From NCBI GenBank assembly GCA_035485475.1, contig DATHOA010000118.1, positions 1 to 17,635 of the forward strand: 17,635 nucleotides of DNA, written 5' to 3'. The stretch comes from DAIDKA01 sp035485475 (GTDB lineage Bacteria; Pseudomonadota; Gammaproteobacteria; Steroidobacterales; Steroidobacteraceae). Made by a program: the position numbers and the translations under genes. Within the stretch, counting starts at the first letter, position 1, and the number at the start of each line of letters is the position of its first letter. Under the pieces are notes generated by a model, which had not been told where the DNA came from, did no database searches, and worked only from the letters and a program-made list of their open reading frames with translations. Positions 14,962-17,635 of this stretch are shown here, in pieces.

Positions 14962-15594
14962 TCAACGCGGCTTCGCACGCCGCACGACTCTCAGTTTGCC
15001 CGCCTTGCCGCCACCGCAGAAGAACTGCTCACGGCCATCGGACTCCAGACCTGAGATGTTCACACCCTCCGGCATCCTTATCTTTTCCTTCACCAGGTCA
15101 GTGTCTGCATCCACGCAACGCAACTCACTCTCCTCCCCTTCCCACGTGGCGTGCCAGAGGTTGCCATCCAGCCAGGTCACGCCCGTGACAAATCGATCGG
15201 AGTGGATGGTGCGCAGGACCTTCCCGCTCTCCGGATCCACCTGGTGAATCTGGCGCTGCCGATAGTGCCCGACCCACAGTGTCCCTTCAGCCCACGCCAG
15301 ACCGGAATCCTCACCGCCGCCCGGGGCGGGAATGGAGCCGAGGATTTGCCCGGTTTCCGGGTCTATCTTCTGGATACGTGACTCGGCGATCTGGAACAGG
15401 TACTTGCCGTCGAACGCGGTGCCCGCATGTGCGGCGACGGTGATGGAGCGCCTGATTTTGCCGCTCGCGAGGTCAAGCTCATTCACCCGGTCGCCGGAGG
15501 CGAACCACACGTTCTCGCCGTCATAGGTGACGCCGTGCACCGCCGCTACTCCCGGGAACGGACCGTATTCGCGAACAATATCGGCTTTCTTCAT
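14962..15594 (-). CDS. Cytosolic Vgb/streptogramin-lyase-like beta-propeller protein
   Basis: 210 residues built of repeats of about 41-45: GVTYDGENVWFASGDRVNELD, then GTAFDGKYLFQIAESRIQKIDPETG, then GLAWAEGTLWVGHYRQRQIHQVDPESG, then GVTWLDGNLWHATW. Each carries the W-x-x or D-P-E-T/S-G pattern of glutaminyl-cyclotransferase or Vgb-type propellers. There is no signal peptide, so it stays in the cytosol. Proteins of this type are often found beside the regulator type encoded just upstream; I recall such pairs but cannot verify it here. The gene starts nine bases after the regulator stop, so the two are co-transcribed. A ligand-sensing or binding role is possible; true lyase activity is not shown. 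Confidence 0.85.
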   Translation of the reverse strand: MKKADIVREYGPFPGVAAVHGVTYDGENVWFASGDRVNELDLASGKIRRSITVAAHAGTAFDGKYLFQIAESRIQKIDPETGQILGSIPAPGGGEDSGLAWAEGTLWVGHYRQRQIHQVDPESGKVLRTIHSDRFVTGVTWLDGNLWHATWEGEESELRCVDADTDLVKEKIRMPEGVNISGLESDGREQFFCGGGKAGKLRVVRRAKPR

Positions 15595-15603
15595 GGCCGC
15601 ATC

Positions 15604-16821
15604 TTAGTCGGTCGGCAGCGTCGCGGGGAGTAACAACACTGTCGTGAACCCCGGCAGCGGTGGCATCGTCCAGCGGCGCGCCCGCCCGCCCCCGAACGCC
15701 TGTACCTTGCCCGCCAGCGCAAGTGAATCCAAAGACCGCTGCACGGTGCGCTGGCTCGTGGCGAGCGCCAGGGCCAGAGCGGACGTCGACCACGCCTCCC
15801 CATCAGCCAGCAGCGCGAGAACGCCGGCGTGCTTTTCTTCGACGGGTCGCGCGAGCACCACGACGCGCAGCGCCCGGCGCGGCCTGAGTGCAAATCCGCC
15901 CGCCGTTGCCTGAACGTCGGCCATGGGCTTGAGTACCTTGCGCAGCCGGCCGATTTCCACGCGCAGCCGCGCGCGATGGGATTCGTCGGCGAGCTTCAGA
16001 CGGAAGGCGCGCGCGACCAGTTCATCGCGCGGCACATCGCCGGGCCACGCCTGCGCGAGCGCACGCCCCAGCATCATCAACACGGGTCGTTTCGCCAGTG
16101 AGATCATTTGATCCCCGTGGCGCACGACGTGGCGGCAGCAATCCACGACGAAGGCCTTCGATGCGAATAGCGCTTCGACTTCATCGAGCACCAGCAGGCG
16201 CTCAGCACCCTTCTCGAGCAGTCGCGCGGCAGCCGTGTTCAGCAGTGCCAGCGCGCTGTCAACTTCGGCCGCGAGGGCTGGAATACCCGCGCGGGACGCC
16301 GCACGTTCGGCCCGCGCCAATGCCGCGCGCGCCCTTTGCGCATGCAGGCGCCGCATGGCGATGCCGGCGACGATGAGCTCGTGCGCGACCTGCAATGCCA
16401 GGGGAGCGTTTGCCGGTGCCTGACTCAGCGCTTGCTCCGCCTCGTGCAGCTTCCCGATCAGCAGCAGGCGCCGGATCTCCAGATAACGCGCGTGGGCGGC
16501 ATTGACGGCATCACCATGCGCCTCGAGTGTGGCGCGTGCCGCTTCGAGCGCCTTCGCGGTCCAGCCCAGATCGCGCGACACCAGCGCAATCTCGGCCTCC
16601 GCGACGACACAGCGCGCCCGCGCGACCAGCTCTCGCGGACCAAAGGCGCGCCGTGCGCTGCGCAGCAGCTCGCGGGCGCGTGCGTGTTCCCCCAGTTGGG
16701 CCATCGCGATGCCGCGCAACGCGAGGCCCGGAGCGTCATTGCGCAGGGCCACGAGCTTGAGCACCCCGATGGGATCCCCCACGGCCAGCGCGCGTGCGGC
16801 AGCTGTGATCAGTGAATCCAT
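15604..16821 (-). CDS. Winged-helix transcriptional regulator with helical repeat N-terminus
   Basis: 405 residues. The first ~200 are alanine-rich paired helices resembling tetratricopeptide repeats (for example LALRGIAMAQLGEHARARELLRSA, 33-56). Around 240-315 is an OmpR/PhoB-like winged helix (DELVARAF, then RLRVEIGRLRKVL, ending TAGGFALRP). A second small helix-turn-helix follows at about 330-385 (WSTSALALALATSQRTVQRSLDSLALAGKVQAF). No receiver domain or signal peptide is seen. It probably controls its own unit; the dyad GTCAG-A-CTGAC lies directly before its start and again before the decarboxylase-family gene. Start at the ATG 16821 has no strong ribosome site. The effector is unknown; the downstream propeller protein may provide it. 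Confidence 0.85.
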   Translation of the reverse strand: MDSLITAAARALAVGDPIGVLKLVALRNDAPGLALRGIAMAQLGEHARARELLRSARRAFGPRELVARARCVVAEAEIALVSRDLGWTAKALEAARATLEAHGDAVNAAHARYLEIRRLLLIGKLHEAEQALSQAPANAPLALQVAHELIVAGIAMRRLHAQRARAALARAERAASRAGIPALAAEVDSALALLNTAAARLLEKGAERLLVLDEVEALFASKAFVVDCCRHVVRHGDQMISLAKRPVLMMLGRALAQAWPGDVPRDELVARAFRLKLADESHRARLRVEIGRLRKVLKPMADVQATAGGFALRPRRALRVVVLARPVEEKHAGVLALLADGEAWSTSALALALATSQRTVQRSLDSLALAGKVQAFGGGRARRWTMPPLPGFTTVLLLPATLPTD

Positions 16822-16830
16822 GGCTTTCGC

Positions 16831-16851
16831 GTCAGACTGACAAGGGTCAGT
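16831..16851. promoter_or_regulatory. Overlapping dyads GTCAG-A-CTGAC and ACTGAC-AAGG-GTCAGT
   Basis: Three copies of the half-site GTCAG or its reverse lie within 21 bases between creA and the regulator gene, 10-30 bases before the regulator start. The first dyad matches the one at 14946-14956. It could be an autoregulatory operator. The six-base arms around AAGG could alternatively form a weak hairpin ending creA transcription, but no T-run follows. Confidence 0.5.
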
Positions 16852-16864
16852 AACTTGTTGATTC

Positions 16865-17353
16865 TTAAGGAGCGACCCAACCCATTATGGGCACCGAACT
16901 GATGGAGTTCTTCGGGCTGCCCTGGATCACGCGATCGCTGTAGGACACGTAGACGAGTACGTTGCGGCCGCGATCAAAGAAACGCACCACATGCAGTTGC
17001 TTGAAAAGCAGGCTGCGCCGCTCGTCGAACACCGTCTCGCCATCCTTCAGATTGCCCGTGATATGAATCACACCGATCTGGCGGCAGGCGATACTGACAT
17101 CGCTCGTATCCTCCGCCACCCCCAGCGCACCTTTGATGCCGCCGGTTACCGCTCGACTGATGTGGCAGGCAACACCCTGCACTTTTGGATCATCGAATCC
17201 GTCTACCGCGATTCGATCATTGGGCCCCAATAACCGAAATCGTGTGCTGACCTGGCCGGTCGTGCCCCGTTCCGGCCGACTCCATATCCATAATGCGAAT
17301 GCCAGGACCAGCAGACCCGCACATACTGCTACTACCGCGGCAATTTTTCGCAT
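16865..17353 (-). CDS. creA: CreA family protein
   Basis: 162 residues, the family length. CreA is a widespread proteobacterial periplasmic protein of unknown biochemical function, historically named from its position near creBCD in E. coli. Seen: a hydrophobic N-terminal signal or anchor (3-24), then the family core VSTRFRLLGPNDRIAV (35-50), FDDPKVQGVACHISRA (53-68), GGIKGALGVAEDTSD (71-85) and SIACRQIG (87-94), including the conserved Cys63 and Cys90, which may form a disulfide. The start is an ATG at 17353. It is divergent from the quinoprotein gene at 17451 and 43 bases upstream of the regulator gene, on the same strand. Confidence 0.95.
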   Translation of the reverse strand: MRKIAAVVAVCAGLLVLAFALWIWSRPERGTTGQVSTRFRLLGPNDRIAVDGFDDPKVQGVACHISRAVTGGIKGALGVAEDTSDVSIACRQIGVIHITGNLKDGETVFDERRSLLFKQLHVVRFFDRGRNVLVYVSYSDRVIQGSPKNSISSVPIMGWVAP

Positions 17354-17450
17354 AGCTCATTCACCGGGCAAATCTTCAATTCCCGCCGGCGCCGGTATAC
17401 GGAGCCGATATATGGAATAGAATATAGCGCAACAATCAGGGGGATACGGC
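17354..17450. promoter_or_regulatory. Divergent promoter region, creA / quinoprotein
   Basis: This 97-base region holds a perfect ten-base palindrome CCGGCGCCGG at 17386-17395 and AT-rich TATATGG..TAGAATATAG sequence around 17410-17427, which could supply -10 elements for one or both genes. A good ribosome site AGGGGGA sits at 17438-17444. Exact promoter positions are not determined. Confidence 0.4.
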
Positions 17451-17635
17451 ATGCGAATGGTCCACAAGGCACTTCTGACCTGCGCGGTAGCGGCCACGTG
17501 TGGTTGCGCCGCGATGTCCGGGACGGGTGAGGTGGCATCGACACCTTCCGGCACGGGAGCTACGGCGGACTGGGCGACCTTCGGCGGCAGCAATGCCCGC
17601 ACCAATGCCAACATGGCGCCGACCAAGATCACCGC
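17451..17635 (+). CDS. N-terminus of an exported PQQ-like propeller protein (cut by window end)
   Basis: The first 61 codons are visible, with no stop to the window end. The ATG has AGGGGGA six bases upstream. Residues 1-21 are a hydrophobic export signal with several cysteines (TCGCAA near 16-21); a lipobox is not clear. After a Ser/Thr/Gly linker the sequence ADWATFGGSNARTNANMAPTKIT (39-61) closely resembles the opening of bacterial PQQ-type beta-propeller enzymes, where the first blade starts W-x-x-F/Y-G-G-D/N. Whether it has catalytic residues or a cytochrome domain lies outside the window. It is read away from creA. Confidence 0.75.
   Translation, partial: MRMVHKALLTCAVAATCGCAAMSGTGEVASTPSGTGATADWATFGGSNARTNANMAPTKIT

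Overview
The window looks like chromosomal DNA of a GC-rich, free-living gammaproteobacterium. Supporting signs are the bacterial-type thiopurine methyltransferase, CreA, a PilT-type ATPase, pyrroloquinoline quinone (PQQ) dehydrogenases and several lipoproteins. A Nevskiales/Steroidobacterales/Xanthomonadales-like source would fit, but that is inference from gene content, not a measured placement. It is densely coded. The longest gaps are about 210, 195 and 165 bases, and I see no tRNA, rRNA, CRISPR array, insertion sequence or integrase.

Left part (1-4788). A minus-strand tpm gene lies divergent from a plus-strand run: a pirin-family quercetinase-like protein, an ABC ATPase (17 bases later), its membrane permease (4-base GTGA overlap) and a 166-residue single-pass membrane protein of unknown function. 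That last gene converges on the next one so tightly that the two stop codons share one CTAG.

Middle part (4785-11111). On the minus strand are a PilT-like ATPase with a long proline-rich tail, a 72-residue unknown protein, an EamA-type transporter, an Fpg/Nei-type DNA glycosylase and a 628-residue lipoprotein. The lipoprotein is five tandem domains of about 113 residues, each with one cysteine pair. A second, unrelated lipoprotein gene points the other way. The region between the two lipoprotein genes is rich in inverted repeats.

Small-gene cluster (11307-11913). Three short plus-strand frames overlap by ATGA and TGATG junctions. They are either a translationally coupled set of small proteins or a decayed gene; the middle part is ambiguous.

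Right part (11924-17635). A minus-strand run reads creA, a two-part winged-helix regulator, a cytosolic Vgb-like beta-propeller, a Tat-exported arylmalonate-decarboxylase-family enzyme, and a lipid-anchored PQQ dehydrogenase fused to cytochrome c. The last two genes are 22 bases apart. The dehydrogenase has an Asp-Phe-Asp at the catalytic position, the spacing linked to lanthanide use. The dyad GTCAG-N-CTGAC occurs exactly twice in the window: just before the regulator gene and between the propeller and decarboxylase genes. This suggests one regulon. My best candidate for something new is this block: a regulator-controlled periplasmic module that pairs an exported malonate-type decarboxylase/racemase with a quinohaemoprotein dehydrogenase. 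A second secreted quinoprotein begins at the right edge, divergent from creA, and is cut by the window end.
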